Numbered from the stretch's first letter, positions 51,653 through 63,636 are shown. The stretch is DNA of 64,000 nt from Manduca sexta (GCF_014839805.1 NC_051124.1:6448001-6512000), one strand, 5' to 3'. Numbers and translations: made by a program. The notes: generated from the sequence alone by a model not told the origin.

Positions 51653-53419
51653 ATGGTGATATTCCTCAGTGCAGTGGCAATCTTTTGTACATTATTTCAA
51701 CTAGGTTTGATAAATATTTTATATACTTATCAATTGTCCAAAAATGGAATAAAAAGAAGTTACGCAAATATCAAACACCATATTAATGTAGCGCTGATTT
51801 TCATACACTGATTTACTTTCTTATTAAATTTTAAAAACTTTTTTTTTATCTTTTATACAGGGTACTCGCAGGAGAGTCATATTTATCCAGCAACTAGTAG
51901 CAATGGCCAACATGGAATATATCCCTATTGGCCGTTTCAAGCACAAACAGCGGACAGAAATTATAACCCCAACCACAGAAGAGTTAGAAAACCCTGTTCC
52001 AGACGCATGAATTCGAACGATCCTACTTCAGAAGATACAGAGTCTCAATGGATTCCAACCTATACTTCTAGAATTGTAAAGCCTTTGGAAGAAAATAATT
52101 TGATATTTAATTCTAGATCTCTGAAAGATAAAGATTTTAACTCAAAACCGATGGTTGTATCTAATAAAGTCGTTGAACTAAACGCTGTTACGGAACCACC
52201 TTTGTCCAAAAATGTAAATGAACCAGTGAAAAATAATAATCCTTGTGAAAAAACTACAACGACTGCAAAAGATGCTGATTCTAGATCCGACTTGGATTAT
52301 AAACAAGTAGAGCCAAATTATTATGCAGAAGCAGAAGACAAAACTGGACGAAACCAATATGAATATGACTCTGCAATCGATGTAAGTACTGAAATTAATC
52401 TCGACGATTGTAATAATAAAATAGTTCCAGATGGGAACTCCAGACGTTTTCTCACTCAACCTGACCAAGTGTTATCCAGACCTAATCTTCCTGTTTTAAA
52501 TTCGAATAGAACAGAATCTGTACAGGAACCAAAACTGAATCAAAAAAATGTGCCACCATACTCACAAGACATTGAAGAACCAGTTGAAAGTAGGGTTGGC
52601 TTTACGAACCCACGGCCTATTAGTATCGAAGGTAACGTAATAGATCCTACAAAGGGAAGAGGGATATCCCCGATGACTAATGATAAAGTAATGCTTATGC
52701 AAAACACAAAAATATGTTACGCTTGTAGTTCAGTGAGTGACCCTACTTGTTGGCATCCCGATAGAAGGACTACAGTAAAATATTGCCGAATTGGACACGA
52801 CTCGTGTGTTACTAAAACAATACGGAATACAAGTAAGTACATTGGATAAACTACAAAGCGAAAACTTTTTCGTGTATCGTGATTGTTGAAAATTAAATGT
52901 TATATCAAAATACGATTTTAATGTTGCCTTGTTTTTACAATGAACAAATTTGTTATATATAAAACACTGATATAAATAGGTAAAACTATAACTTCAACAA
53001 ATTACTTCAACAAAAATTGCTGATTTTTATTCAGGCTCAATTGTAGAAGGTAAACAGATGACGTGTTTAATAGCTGTTGTTGTTGCTGTTTAATAATAGT
53101 TAAGACGCGTGTTTTTAAAATGATGGAAATGCATTGATTATGGAAATAACGCAATTATAACTACAAGTCTATTCCTCTACTTACAGAATGACGTATTTTA
53201 AATGTTGTAATGGGATATTATTTTAATTTCACAGATGGATTGATAGTGATTCGGGACTGCGCTCGTTCCTGCGATGACAATGACGTCACTGGGCTTATAT
53301 CGCGGTATAAATCCTGTTCCATTTGTCATTACGATCTCTGCAATAGCGCTTACTCCATCAAAATTCACAATGTAATGCTGCTTTCCTCATTACTCGCTTT
53401 TATTAAATATTTATTGTAG
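51653..53419 (+). CDS. Ly6/uPAR-domain protein, secreted and probably GPI-anchored, with long N-terminal extension (three exons)
   Basis: Modelled exons are 51653-51704, 51861-52832 and 53235-53419. Every junction is phase-compatible and the total is 402 codons plus TAG. Residues 1-18 form a hydrophobic signal peptide. Residues 19 to about 300 are polar, acidic and Asn/Pro/Ser-rich, probably disordered, with a basic RRVR site (57-60) that could be a convertase site. Residues 303-378 hold ten cysteines (303, 306, 314, 326, 333, 350, 354, 369, 372, 377) and end in CHYDLCN, the three-finger Ly6/uPAR signature. Residues 385-402 are a hydrophobic tail typical of GPI signals. In insects such proteins (Quiver/Sleepless, Boudin, Crooked types) act at the cell surface in channel regulation or septate-junction assembly; the specific role here is unknown. 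The exon 2/3 junction (GTAAGT...CAG) is strong. Exon 1 is less certain because its donor, GTTTGA, is weak. Canonical Ly6 proteins are only 120-160 residues long. Confidence 0.75.
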
Positions 53420-53523
53420 ATTTTATCAGTTTCATGTCAATGAAATAATACGAAAATGTATTTTTTTTCTTTGATGCCTGTTAATGATTATGCAAAATAT
53501 AAAATAATAATAAATTAATTAAT

Positions 53524-53559
53524 AATAAAATTGTACTAAATATTGTTATTGAAAATAAA
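53524..53559 (+). terminator. Polyadenylation signals of the Ly6-like gene
   Basis: Two AATAAA hexamers, at 53524-53529 and 53554-53559, lie 105-140 bases past the stop codon on the coding strand. They sit just before an inverted Helitron copy that starts at 53656. Inferred from motif and position only. Confidence 0.4.
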
Positions 53560-53655
53560 CAATAGTCATCGGAAAAAATGTATGTCTAAGTACATCCTTC
53601 CCAAACAGAAACGTTAATATCTAGGTTACACTACGTTTATAAAATTTTTTTGCCA

Positions 53656-54154
53656 CTAGCTTCCGCCCGCAGCATCGCCCGCGTGGATTTCGGGTTTCAA
53701 AAATGGAGAAGGTGCTCAATTTGTCGGGATGTTTTTTTAATGTATGGTGGTATGCAGGTGGTCCGATTGTCCGGTCAGGGTCTGATGATGGGATCCTGGT
53801 GAAATCGAAGGAACTTTTAACCATTAAGGTTGCACACGAAATGACGGAAGCTTAAAAAATGGAGTAACTTCTCCCGTTTTCCCAACATTTTCCATCACTG
53901 CTATGCTCCTATTAATTGTAGCGTGATGAAAAGTATACTATAACCAGCTCAGGAGTATGAAAAATAATTGTACCAAGTTAAGTTAAAATCCGTCGAGTAG
54001 TTTTTGTTTCTATAACGGTTATACAGACAGACAGACAAAAATTTTACTAATTGCATTTTTAGCATCAGTATCGATCCCTAATCACCCCCAGTTATTTTGG
54101 AAATATATTTCATGTACAGAATTGACCTCTCTACAGATTTATTATAAGTATAGA
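53656..54154 (-). mobile_element. Non-autonomous Helitron-like element, 499 bp, copy 2
   Basis: Inverted counterpart of 43460-43959 with the same TC and CTAG termini and A/T flanks. It differs by a few base changes and a 4-base deletion near the 5' end. It begins about 100 bases beyond the last polyadenylation signal of the Ly6-like gene. Confidence 0.75.
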
Positions 54155-54446
54155 TATGCAAAAGTAGCTAAAAAATTGTCCATAACGAAAACATGCATTT
54201 TAAAGTAAAACAAAAGAAATAATATCGTGAAGCCAACCAAATAACTAATGATATATTAAATTTTGTGACTGTTCAATTTAGTCGGGTCCGCGATATCACT
54301 TTTGTTGAGTTTCAGAACGCGACATTACATTATTATATTCTGTGCTCCAACGCACACTGCTTTGATGTTAGGAACACACCTACATTGCTTAGACATCAGT
54401 GAACTTTATACAATAGCAATAAAGCTCAAATTGACTCTACGTATTA

Positions 54447-54645
54447 GTTAGAAAACGTTTGTATGGGAAATAGAAAAATGCTGTTTTGAGGACTTTCCCG
54501 GCAATTATTCGAATTTTTCTCACCTTTTAAACCTTCCCTAGACCTCCACGAATAATTCAAGACCAAGATAAGATAAATCCGTTCAGCCGTTCTCGAGTTT
54601 TAGCGAGACTAACGAACAGCAATTCATTTTTATATATATAGATGA
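54447..54645 (-). mobile_element. Helitron-like fragment, 5' end only
   Basis: On the minus strand it begins TCTATATATATAAAAATGAA, then GTTAGTCTCGCTAAAACTCG and GAACGGCTGAACGGATTTA. The expected CTAG terminus is not found, so the copy is truncated. Confidence 0.4.
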
Positions 54646-57559
54646 CATAGATTGGAACGTCATTAAACGAGTTGGTAGCGACCGGTGCCAACTAATGTGG
54701 AGAAAATACTAATGTAAAAAACATCTCTTTATTTGGATTTTGGACAATGATAGTGCAATTTGTTTTAAAATTGGTCGGTTAATTTTCACAGCTTATCAGT
54801 TCATGTCCAAATTTATTTGCGAAGTAATACCTACTAATAAAACAGGTAAGTAATAAAACTGTTTGTAGAATTCGAAGCGTAGTAAATTCCGGAAACAAAA
54901 CAAGGTTGCATGCGCGACAAGGGAAGATTGATAGGTAGTTTGTATTTATTCACGAATACGGAAAACATTGAGCACTCCAATCGCTGCGTCGCTGCAGAAT
55001 TGTACCTTTATGTTATGAGCATGACAGTTTACGAGCCCATCAACTGAACATGATTCGTTCATTTCAATAATATGAAACTGGTATAGGAAGTTGTTTTTCT
55101 GTAATTTTATTACAACACAAAATACCCAATGTATCATTGCCTTTGATACGTGGAAAATAATAAAGTTAAATAATAGGTATACAATGCCCTACTAAATAAT
55201 TCTTAAATGGTATTTGCTCAAACGTAGGAATTTATTTGATCTTAATATATAAAGTTTGCTGTTTGTTTATGCATCTAAAGTTTAGTAAACCCTTAACATA
55301 ACCCATAGTGTTTGAATTAGTTAATGCTGTTGCAATAGTTGATATGAAATCAAATGGCTAGTGTACGAGAATGATTAAAAATATAGGTACCTAGTCCAAA
55401 AATATACCCTGTATTGTTTTGCTCAGGCTTCGGCAATATTATTAAAATGTCGTCCTTTAGAACTGAAGAGCCAGGATCCACAACAATGCATCGAGAATTA
55501 CGTAAATTTTCATTGAAAAATCTTTCTAGAATTTTGCAACTTCCTACACATAGTATTGTTATCTGCAATTCCAAAGGTTTAGAAGTATTTTTATTGTCCC
55601 AACTCAACCCGTATCTTTGAATACAATTAAGGAATAAAAGATACCTAAGCTTAAACAGGGAAAGTGAATTTACTGCCGACCATTATCAAAACATCCAGAT
55701 CGTAAACCCCGAGTTAAAACCTCTTAATAGGTGCGTCAGAAACAATTTATTCAAATTCCTGCTGCTGCTTATAAAGTATTCGCCTGGAAAAGTATTAGAG
55801 ACGAGTACCTGACCGTAATTACTTTTCTTAGCAATTCAGATACAGAATTAAAACATTTAGATCGTCTTTTTGTTCATGATAGATGCAAAAGTAGATTTGA
55901 ATGCTGACTATAAAAATTAATAAAAAGTTTTGGTTCATGTTTAAGATATTGATATAAAGGTTTTTTACTTTTAGCGATAGTCTAACAACTATAATTATAA
56001 TCATCCAGCTCTTAATTTATTTCAGACTGTTCAAAACGATTGAGATTAGCCATTTACTCATGTAAATAAACGATTTCATTTTCTTTCTATGAGTAAATGT
56101 TGGGTGTAATTCTTTAAAATACAAGTGCCTAACGACGGATAAAGCGTCTATAAACGGACCATAAAAACTGAAACAGTATCCACAAAATTTCATTCACAAA
56201 ACAGAAACAATTTGCAGACTACGGAACTCGTCGCTATAACAGTAGTCCTACATTTTCACAGGAATTTCTGGTAAATGCAGATCTCATGCTGTACCTTTAT
56301 ACAATCGTAGGTACATATTATATACATAATAATATACAGGAAGTGCTTTATGTAGCAAGGCTATTCCAACACAATTCGTTCGGAATCTAATTTTGCCTCG
56401 TATTTGAACAATCACGTTTTCAGGTCTCTTCAAATCAAATCCCTAAGACATCTACTTTATATTTAGGATATAATTCCATTAAAATTATGAGAATGTTAAG
56501 TGTCATCGATTTCGTTTTTTTTAATCCACGATGGAAACGGTCTTCACGGCGAATGCACGCCATAGCAAGAGAAGACATTTGTCACGGGCCGAGCCATATA
56601 GTCTAGTGTACTTACCTCGTGGTTGTACAACACATTGAAGCCTAAAATGACCCGCGAACATTTTGCCTCTTTCCCCATCCACCCTAGAAATATTCTATCC
56701 GTCCCCCGCTGTTCCTTCCGATGCGGTTATGTACAAGTAAAAGCTTTATATAGAGTAGGTACCTATAATAAAAAAATAATTTATATTAATTTATATTACA
56801 TAATATAATAAAAAATATAAAGGGGTACCTAAAATGTGCTCTATAATATATTCAGTGTGAGTATAATTTAACATAAATTAATGCATTATAAATTTTACCA
56901 CATTAATAAGGTAGGTACATTTATCAATTAATTACCTATGAATGATATAAAATGAAATTAAACGAAAATGAACTAATGAATAGCGACATAGTATTTATTA
57001 AAACAATGTTTTTGCTTCTAAGTCTTCCTGATGTAGCAGTAGTATCATTTTCCGCCGCGCCGGCCACCAAACGGAACTCTCATCATGAACGCAACGCAAT
57101 CTACGGTCTGCTGACTTGGGATCCCGGGATAAAAGTGGATTGAAATTAATGCCTTACGTAACTGATAGACTAAGAGTTAAGACAATTTACGAAATAAATA
57201 ACAGACTATCAGGAGCTGCAAAGATTACGTTCAGACAATTTTTCGGTGCTGTACATTGAACAACCAGAACCGTAGTATCAATAAAAAGTACATGTATAGT
57301 TCTAATTTCTAAACAATTAAGTAAATACCTAATAGAACCTGTGCCAATACTTGAATTGCCTTTAAATGGTTAACTTTATTATTAAATAAAAACCTCCGTC
57401 CAAAAACGGACAAAGTTATTTCTTTTAGGATATGGGTTTAAGAGTTACATTCGCGCAATAGTCATACAATGAATGTGGTTAAATTTCAAAACAACTTTTT
57501 GCGGTGAAACATAAAAATATAACCCTCTCTACTCGTGATTTAAATCTTATGACCAAGGG
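54646..57559. other. Non-coding between the Ly6-like gene and the SINE cluster
   Basis: The overlapping frames of 68-85 codons at 55350-55620 (both strands) have no recognisable features. No gene or repeat assigned. Confidence 0.4.
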
Positions 57560-57840
57560 AAAATAAGTGGTATAGCGGTGACTAGTAGAAGACTCCCCGT
57601 CCGTATAGGTCGCGGTACGTTGCCTGCACGATACACCTCGTAACGGTGAGTATCCGAAACAAGGTGTATCCAGGCGCCGCACGTGACATCTTCCCGACCA
57701 ATGGGGTGAGCCTGCGCGCCACCGAGAGAGTCTCGTAGTCCATGGCGCGCGAGTGTACTTATGTAAAAGTGTTAATTGTTAAGTGCATTAAAGTTTACGC
57801 TGTAATAAATAGACTCTTATTAAAGCTGACCCACCCCGAC
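57560..57840 (+). repeat. Possible solo LTR or 5'-UTR-like GC-richer block
   Basis: A block richer in GC than its surroundings (CGCCGCACGTGACATC, GCCTGCGCGCCACCGAGAGA, CATGGCGCGCGAG). It is followed by TGTAATAAATAGACTC and AAAGCTGACCCACCCCG, which resembles an LTR R/U5 region with its polyadenylation signal. No matching second LTR or target duplication was found. Confidence 0.2.
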
Positions 57841-57902
57841 TATAGTGGTTATTTAGTCCTTACTGCCTTTTTTTTCCTAGCTTCAAAATACTGTTTCAAA
57901 AC

Positions 57903-58525
57903 AGCTGCCTCGGTAGTGTAGTTATATTGCGCGCGTAGTACTACTTCCGCCCAGAAGTCTCGGTTTCATATCACGGGGCGGGCAAAATGATATTAGGTTA
58001 GAGTTATCAGTATCATCCTTCCCAACCAACCCCCAGTGGCTGCCTCGATGACGCAGTTGCAATTGTACACAGTACGAGTACGATTACCGCGCTGAGGTCC
58101 TGGGTTCGAATCCCAGACACAAATTATTGTAACTAGGATTTTCCATCTTAAAAAATACTCAGTTGCAGCTCGGAGTCAGGAAGTTAACAGTGTGATACCC
58201 TCGTGTTCTGTCCTGCACCTGATCTCTCTCTGATCATGTCGGATTACCGTTACACTGCATTATGAGAGCGAAAGAACAGAGTACACCCGTGTATTGTGCA
58301 CACACTTGTGCACTATAGTATCTCCTGCGTACTTAATTGATAGATCAGTCGTTGAGATTGGCCACTGAAACTCGGTTAGGAAGGAATCATCAATCCTAAA
58401 TCTGAAATTTTTACCTGATATGGTGATAGATTCGCCCCCTGTCATATCATAGAACAGAATACATATGGCGAAAAGTGCACGTTCAATGTTCGGGGATGAA
58501 AGGCGGCTGTGTATAATTTGTTTGT
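57903..58525 (+). repeat. SINE family A copy 3, apparently split by a family B insertion
   Basis: The head (CTGCCTCGGTAGTGTAGTTATA) is at 57908 to about 58030. The tail (GATATGGTGATAGATTCGCCCCC...TTCGGGGATGAAAGGCG) is at about 58418-58505. A family B SINE lies between them. Clean target duplications for the inner insertion are not visible. Confidence 0.5.
58038..58375 (+). repeat. SINE family B copy 2 (tRNA-derived), nested
   Basis: Head GGCTGCCTCGATGACGCAGT; box B GGGTTCGAATCCC near 58102; then CATCTTAAAAAATACTCAGT, GTGTGATACCCTCGTGTTCT, CTGATCATGTCGGATTACCG and GTTGAGATTGGCCACTG. These are the same landmarks, in the same order, as in 39230-39598. Confidence 0.65.
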
Positions 58526-59819
58526 TCAAATCGCGGATGTTAACGTTTTTACTTAAAATATCATTAAGTGTTATAAGTATTATTTTTTAAATGTAATTTC
58601 TTAAAATATAATATAGTCAAACGATACAAATCTTATAACAATGATAAAACCTTCGGTAGACAAATTGAACAGTGATTCTTCCGTTTTATCGTTTTCAATC
58701 ATAATATAAAGTCAGAATTAAACAATTAATTGTCATTATAAATAAGTAGATATTTCATTAAATTAATTTATCATGAATTTTATCAAATGTTTTCATTTGA
58801 TAACTTATTATATTAGATAGGTAGAAAAATTGTAGAAAGCGCCATCTATTGAAAATCTGTATAAATAATTAACCATAACAGCTCTTTTGGTTGAGGTGTT
58901 CCAGCTAAGCGTCCATAGAGATCGCCCGGTCTAGAACGATGTAGCGCGGCGGTATGAAAATTTTGTCTACTTTACTTATGCTTTGATGGGATTTAATTCA
59001 GGTCGACAACGGAATTAACTTCAATACTTTCTTAAAAATTTACTCGTCAGTGTTGCTATTTGGCAAGGTAGTTTTATCACCAATTATGAACTATTACGAA
59101 CAATCATATCCTCCACACGTTGTGTAAAGACGCCATCTTGTGACTGAATGAACAAGTGACCGAATGAAAACCACGCCTGCAAAATATGCGTATTTCCCGT
59201 GTATATCTACTTCCTTTCTGAATATCGATTTTCCCCCGATGTCTGACATTTATTGTCAGGGTTGCCAAATTATCAAGTTAGATACAAAACTATATAATTA
59301 ATGAATACTCGGGGGCCTATTGAATTGAAGTACATGGTCTGCGCACATTTTATCTCATCTATTTTCCGCCTCGCTATCAATAGACTGCCGGCTTCTAGTA
59401 TTACGTACGATATTATTTAATTTTCATTGAATTACATTACCTCTGGAGTCTGTACTACCTAATAATAATTTGATTGGAGAAGGAATAAATACTGATAAAA
59501 TCAGAATTTTTAAGTAATATGTACATACCTATTTGAAATTATTTTTTCTCCCTGCTACATAACAGTAAAATAATATAAAGGCCCTTTACGATGCTATCGG
59601 TCCGACGCAACGTCAGAGTGACAACCGATTTAGGTATTTATTATAATTTTCATCTCCCCTGATCCCTGAATTTTAAATGTGACCTTTTCTATAAATTGAG
59701 GATCAGCTGTAAAAATAAATAAAAAATTACCGGTAGCCCTGCTCTACTTCCGTTTTTCCCTTGTTGCTCATTCAGTAGATGACAATTGACATTTACTATA
59801 CTTCACTCAGACACTTCAC
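58526..59819. other. Upstream region of cytochrome c
   Basis: No ORF. Words GCGCCATCTATTG (near 58839) and GACGCCATCTTGTGAC (near 59129) look like worn repeat ends. No specific transcription-factor sites are claimed. Confidence 0.4.
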
Positions 59820-59923
59820 TCTTCAGTCGTGTGAGTGGTTCCAACGTTGTTGTGAGTGTCAGTAAAAAAAGTCGGAATTGTACGTCGTTTTTAAATTGTA
59901 TTTGGTTTTACAAAAGACAAATC
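59820..59923 (+). promoter_or_regulatory. Cyt-c: Probable cytochrome c transcription start and 5'-UTR exon
   Basis: A TCAGT initiator-like motif lies near 59824. It is followed by about 100 bases without a useful ATG and then a good splice donor (GTGAGT at 59924-59929). A matching acceptor, with a T-rich tract and TTACAG, ends at 60557, eight bases upstream of the cytochrome c ATG. This implies a 5'-UTR intron of about 630 bases. The start point and exon are inferred from motifs only. No TATA box is obvious, which fits a housekeeping gene. Confidence 0.45.
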
Positions 59924-60564
59924 GTGAGTACGGTGATTTTTTTTAAATTACTCATCATATAACAATGCTCTTAAAAGAGTTCTTATTGTTCGAACAGATT
60001 TATTAATACTGTGACGCAAACGATCAATGATTAATTTTTAACCTATACGGTAAAAAAAGTTTTTTATTTGAAAATGTGCGAATGTAGGCGGGAAACTAAA
60101 CATCACATTAATGAAATAGTATTTAGTTTGGAGGACTATTATCTATTTTATAAAATATTCACAGATTTTAGTTACGTAATGATGTCATATAACGAAACCT
60201 TGTGCCATGGAATTCCCGCGTGACATTGATCCTGAAGATATTGAACTACTTTTATCGAACGTTGTATCCAGTTAACAGTGGCTGTAGTTGAATTTATTGA
60301 TTTCACCATTACTTACAAAAGTTGCGTTAGTTAACGTCATATTATATTACATAAATGATTCAAAGGTCATGCTAAGGGATAATGTTAGAATAGGAAATTG
60401 AGAAGTTAAATTCCTTTACGTAAGATTTTCGTCACGTGGCTTTACGGATACATAACATTAAACTATTAATTATGTATAAATTGAACATTATTAGTCTATA
60501 AATAAATTATTTCTTTAACTATTGTGTACCAATTTTTTTTTGTATTGAATGTTACAGTCACAGA

Positions 60565-61686
60565 ATGGGTGTACCTGCTGGCAATGCTGATAATGGCAAG
60601 AAAATCTTTGTGCAAAGGTGTGCCCAATGCCACACTGTAAGTACATATGGTCTTACATCATATTGTTATCACAGTATTATTCCATTTACCTATTACAGGA
60701 TGTAGGTCTATTTAGCTTAAAGATGTATTTTTATAACATATTGAAAATTATAATGTAACTAAATAATAAAAAAAAATAAATTTCTTCCATCATAATTATA
60801 TTTAAATGGTTTCTACTAATTAAATACTTTAGGTTCACACTTATATAACATGCCCTTGTATAAATCATATTTAATGAACAAAACTAATATGAATCTAGTT
60901 TTTTTTTTATATTTTACACATTAATTGTATTTTTATTCAACATTATAACAGGTTGAGGCAGGTGGCAAGCACAAAGTAGGACCAAATCTCCATGGCTTCT
61001 TTGGCCGCAAGACTGGTCAGGCACCTGGCTTCTCATACTCGGATGCCAACAAAGCCAAAGGTGAGTTGCAATTTTAACAGGAAAATCTTAATGTCTAACA
61101 TTCTATTGCTCAATTATTTTATCATGCTAATATAACCAATGTAAAAGTGTTATTTTCATTTAAATAAATTTTATCATTAAATTAAAAAGATAAAACTAAC
61201 ATGTATGAAAAAAAAAATTTGGTCTTACATAATCCTAGTCTAGTTTACAGATAACACATAATGTTATCAATATATCTTGTAATAAGTTGTGATATCATAA
61301 GTGGACATTTTAAAAAATATTATTCCTTTTATTGAAACTAGTGGTTCATAGCTCCACACTTTATTCCAGTTAATAAAGAATAGGCCAAGGTCACATTGCT
61401 TTAATTTTGCAACATCAATTAAAATGCATTAGCATAACATGTTACTGTGAAATATTTAACTTATAAATAATCTTACATTTTATTAAGTGAAAACTCAAAT
61501 GATTACCGACTTATAAATTTGTTTTATTTAATTTTTTCAGGCATTACATGGAATGAGGACACCTTGTTCGAATATCTGGAAAACCCTAAGAAATACATCC
61601 CTGGAACCAAAATGGTGTTTGCCGGTTTAAAGAAGGCAAACGAACGTGCAGATCTTATCGCCTATCTAAAACAAGCTACTAAGTAA
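60565..61686 (+). CDS. Cyt-c: Cytochrome c, somatic (three coding exons)
   Basis: Mitochondrial intermembrane-space electron carrier that passes electrons from complex III to complex IV and, in many animals, takes part in apoptosome signalling. Coding exons are 60565-60636, 60952-61060 and 61541-61686. They join in phase (0, then +1) to give 108 residues, the usual insect length. The heme-binding CAQCH motif is at residues 19-23 (Cys19, Cys22, His23), and the axial methionine is Met85 in PGTKM. The family's [11 protein letters not shown] and FAGLKK blocks are intact. Introns start GTAAGT and GTGAGT and end in pyrimidine-rich tracts plus CAG. The start is the first ATG of exon 1, followed by the insect-type [12 protein letters not shown]. 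No frameshift or missing residue is seen, so this is the functional nuclear gene and not a processed copy. Neighbours are unrelated SINEs. The symbol follows fly usage. Confidence 0.97.
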
Positions 61687-62085
61687 TTTGTTAATTGTAA
61701 AAAATATTGTAGTAAGAAGTATGTTCCATTATATTTCTGGGATGCACTTCTTATTTAGCCCAATCAGTATCGTCAATCATGTATTATGCAATGTTGAAGT
61801 TGCAGAATACTTTTAGATTAATACCAATCACAAAACATTTAGATGCATATTGTGTATGTTGTATCATTACTCTCTTAACAGTGCTGTGAATGGTCTTGTA
61901 ACGTTATTAAATTATTAATAGATGAATTAAGCTTTTGTGAATGTTCCTTTCATCTCATAACTATGTTGCATCTATAAAAAAAACAGTTAATGTTTGTGAT
62001 GCAAACAGAAGCCGTTGTTACCAAGTTAAATTATTGAAATGTAACATAATACAACTATTTAATAAAGATTAAGTTCTTTATGCAT
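61687..62085 (+). terminator. Cyt-c: Cytochrome c 3' UTR with polyadenylation signal
   Basis: The stretch after the TAA stop is AT-rich and has no ORF. The first canonical AATAAA on the coding strand lies at 62061-62066, and cleavage would be expected 10-30 bases later. This gives a 3' UTR of about 0.4 kb. Confidence 0.5.
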
Positions 62086-62679
62086 ACCTTTATTTAAATG
62101 TAAACAAACACATTCAAAACAAAAACTGATCTTACCCAATAAATCTTTACAAATGTGTGTCATTGATAGTAACTTCTTTTGTATGAGTGCCAAAAATTTC
62201 AGAAGACCAGGGGCGTTTATTTTAAGAGTTGCCAATTTTACTTGGCCTTATTTTTTATTTACCAATGAGCAAAACAACTAGGATACCCAAGGTAACACTA
62301 ATAAAATACAAGAAGATAATAAAGTTGATTGATCACATCCATAAAAAAAGGTATTGATATTATATAACAGTGGTCACTATATAGGTATATTAAATACCAT
62401 ACTTTATTACTACATAGCATGAATTGAAAGAGCTATAAATATCACGTCCCATTTGTAATATTTGCAAATTCCATTTCGTAACATTTATATAAAGTTCAAA
62501 TAATGTTGTTTATGGTTTAAATAGTTACATCTACTCGTCCTAAAGTTCCATAACTAGAACCTGGAATGCGCAATCGCTCCTTTGAAGGATCTCAATTAAC
62601 AAACTATCATATTAAATTAGAATGATTACTCCAAACGTAATGATTAAATAATTTAAACAGTACTAGGCAGGTAAAAAAA

Positions 62680-63012
62680 GCGGCGATAGCCTAGTTGGGC
62701 GTGGAACGGACTGCCAAGACGAATGGCCGCAGGTTCAAAGCCCAAGGGCACAAACCTTTGACTTTTCTAAAATCATGTGTGTATTCTTTGTGAATTTATC
62801 GTTCGCTTTAACGGTAAAGGAAAACATCGTTAGGAAACCTGCACATCTGAGAAGTTCTCTATAGGAATTTCGAGGGTGTGTGAAGTCTACCAATCGCACT
62901 AGGCCAGCGTGGTGGACTAAGGCTTAATCCCTCTCAGTAGTAGAGGAGGCCCGTGCTCAGCAGTGGGCAAATATATAATACAGGGCTGATATTATTATAT
63001 TATTTATATTAT
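62680..63012 (+). repeat. SINE family C, full-length copy
   Basis: Begins GCGGCGATAGCCTAGTTGGG (box A) with box B GGTTCAAAGCCC and keeps the whole body and tail to CAGGGCTGATATTATTATAT. Imperfect flanking repeats (TAGGCAGGTAAAA at about 62664 and TAGACAGGTACAA at about 63012) may be the target duplication. It lies about 0.6 kb downstream of the cytochrome c polyadenylation signal. Confidence 0.75.
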
Positions 63013-63601
63013 AGACAGGTACAATGATTACTTTAATTGATATCAAAGTATTTGATTCGTTGCGTATCAAATTAGATTTTTTATTATCAGCGTAGCTCTA
63101 CACTTCGATATAATCGCCTATATACTTAATAAATGACGTATAATAATTACATTTTAGTAGACTGCTTATATTCTATTCTTCGGCTTTATTCTTTTTAACA
63201 GTAACGTGGTCATGCGCGTTATGTTTTATAAATGATCACTTTTCCGTTTATTGATAACGGAGGACGCTCATTGGCGGGTTTAGGAAGAGGCGTATCGTGG
63301 CTTCGCACCCACATAAGATGCCTCTCGAAGAATCTTAGCCGAGGTCCTTTTTTTAGTATGGCTCTGGTACGGATTCATTAGTATTATATTTATTCTTTGC
63401 CCTAGGGCCTAGACCATAACGCCAGTAAAGGGCTCCATACATAATGACAGTAGGTCTTGAATCTAGACCCTTCAGTAAGGCCTAGATTTATCTAAACTGA
63501 TATTATTATTTTTAAAGAGAAAAAAAGTTGGATTTTTTAATGTATAATTACTCAATAATATTTTTTTTTAATTCTTTCACAAATTGGAAGTTCACATTTA
63601 T

Positions 63602-63636
63602 CCTTTATTACTTAGTTATATTCTAAGTAATAAAGG
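63602..63636. repeat. 14-bp perfect hairpin
   Basis: Arms CCTTTATTACTTAG and its exact complement surround a 7-base loop, TTATATT. Nothing around it suggests a gene or terminator. Confidence 0.9.

Noticed and set aside
52178..52468. 96-codon hydrophobic minus-strand frame
   Set aside because: It is the antisense of exon 2 of the Ly6-like gene, and its composition follows from the Asn/Lys-rich sense strand.
53187..53234. Alternative acceptor (CTTACAG, ending 53186) upstream of Ly6-like exon 3
   Set aside because: Using it introduces a TGA immediately after the junction and removes the last five cysteines.
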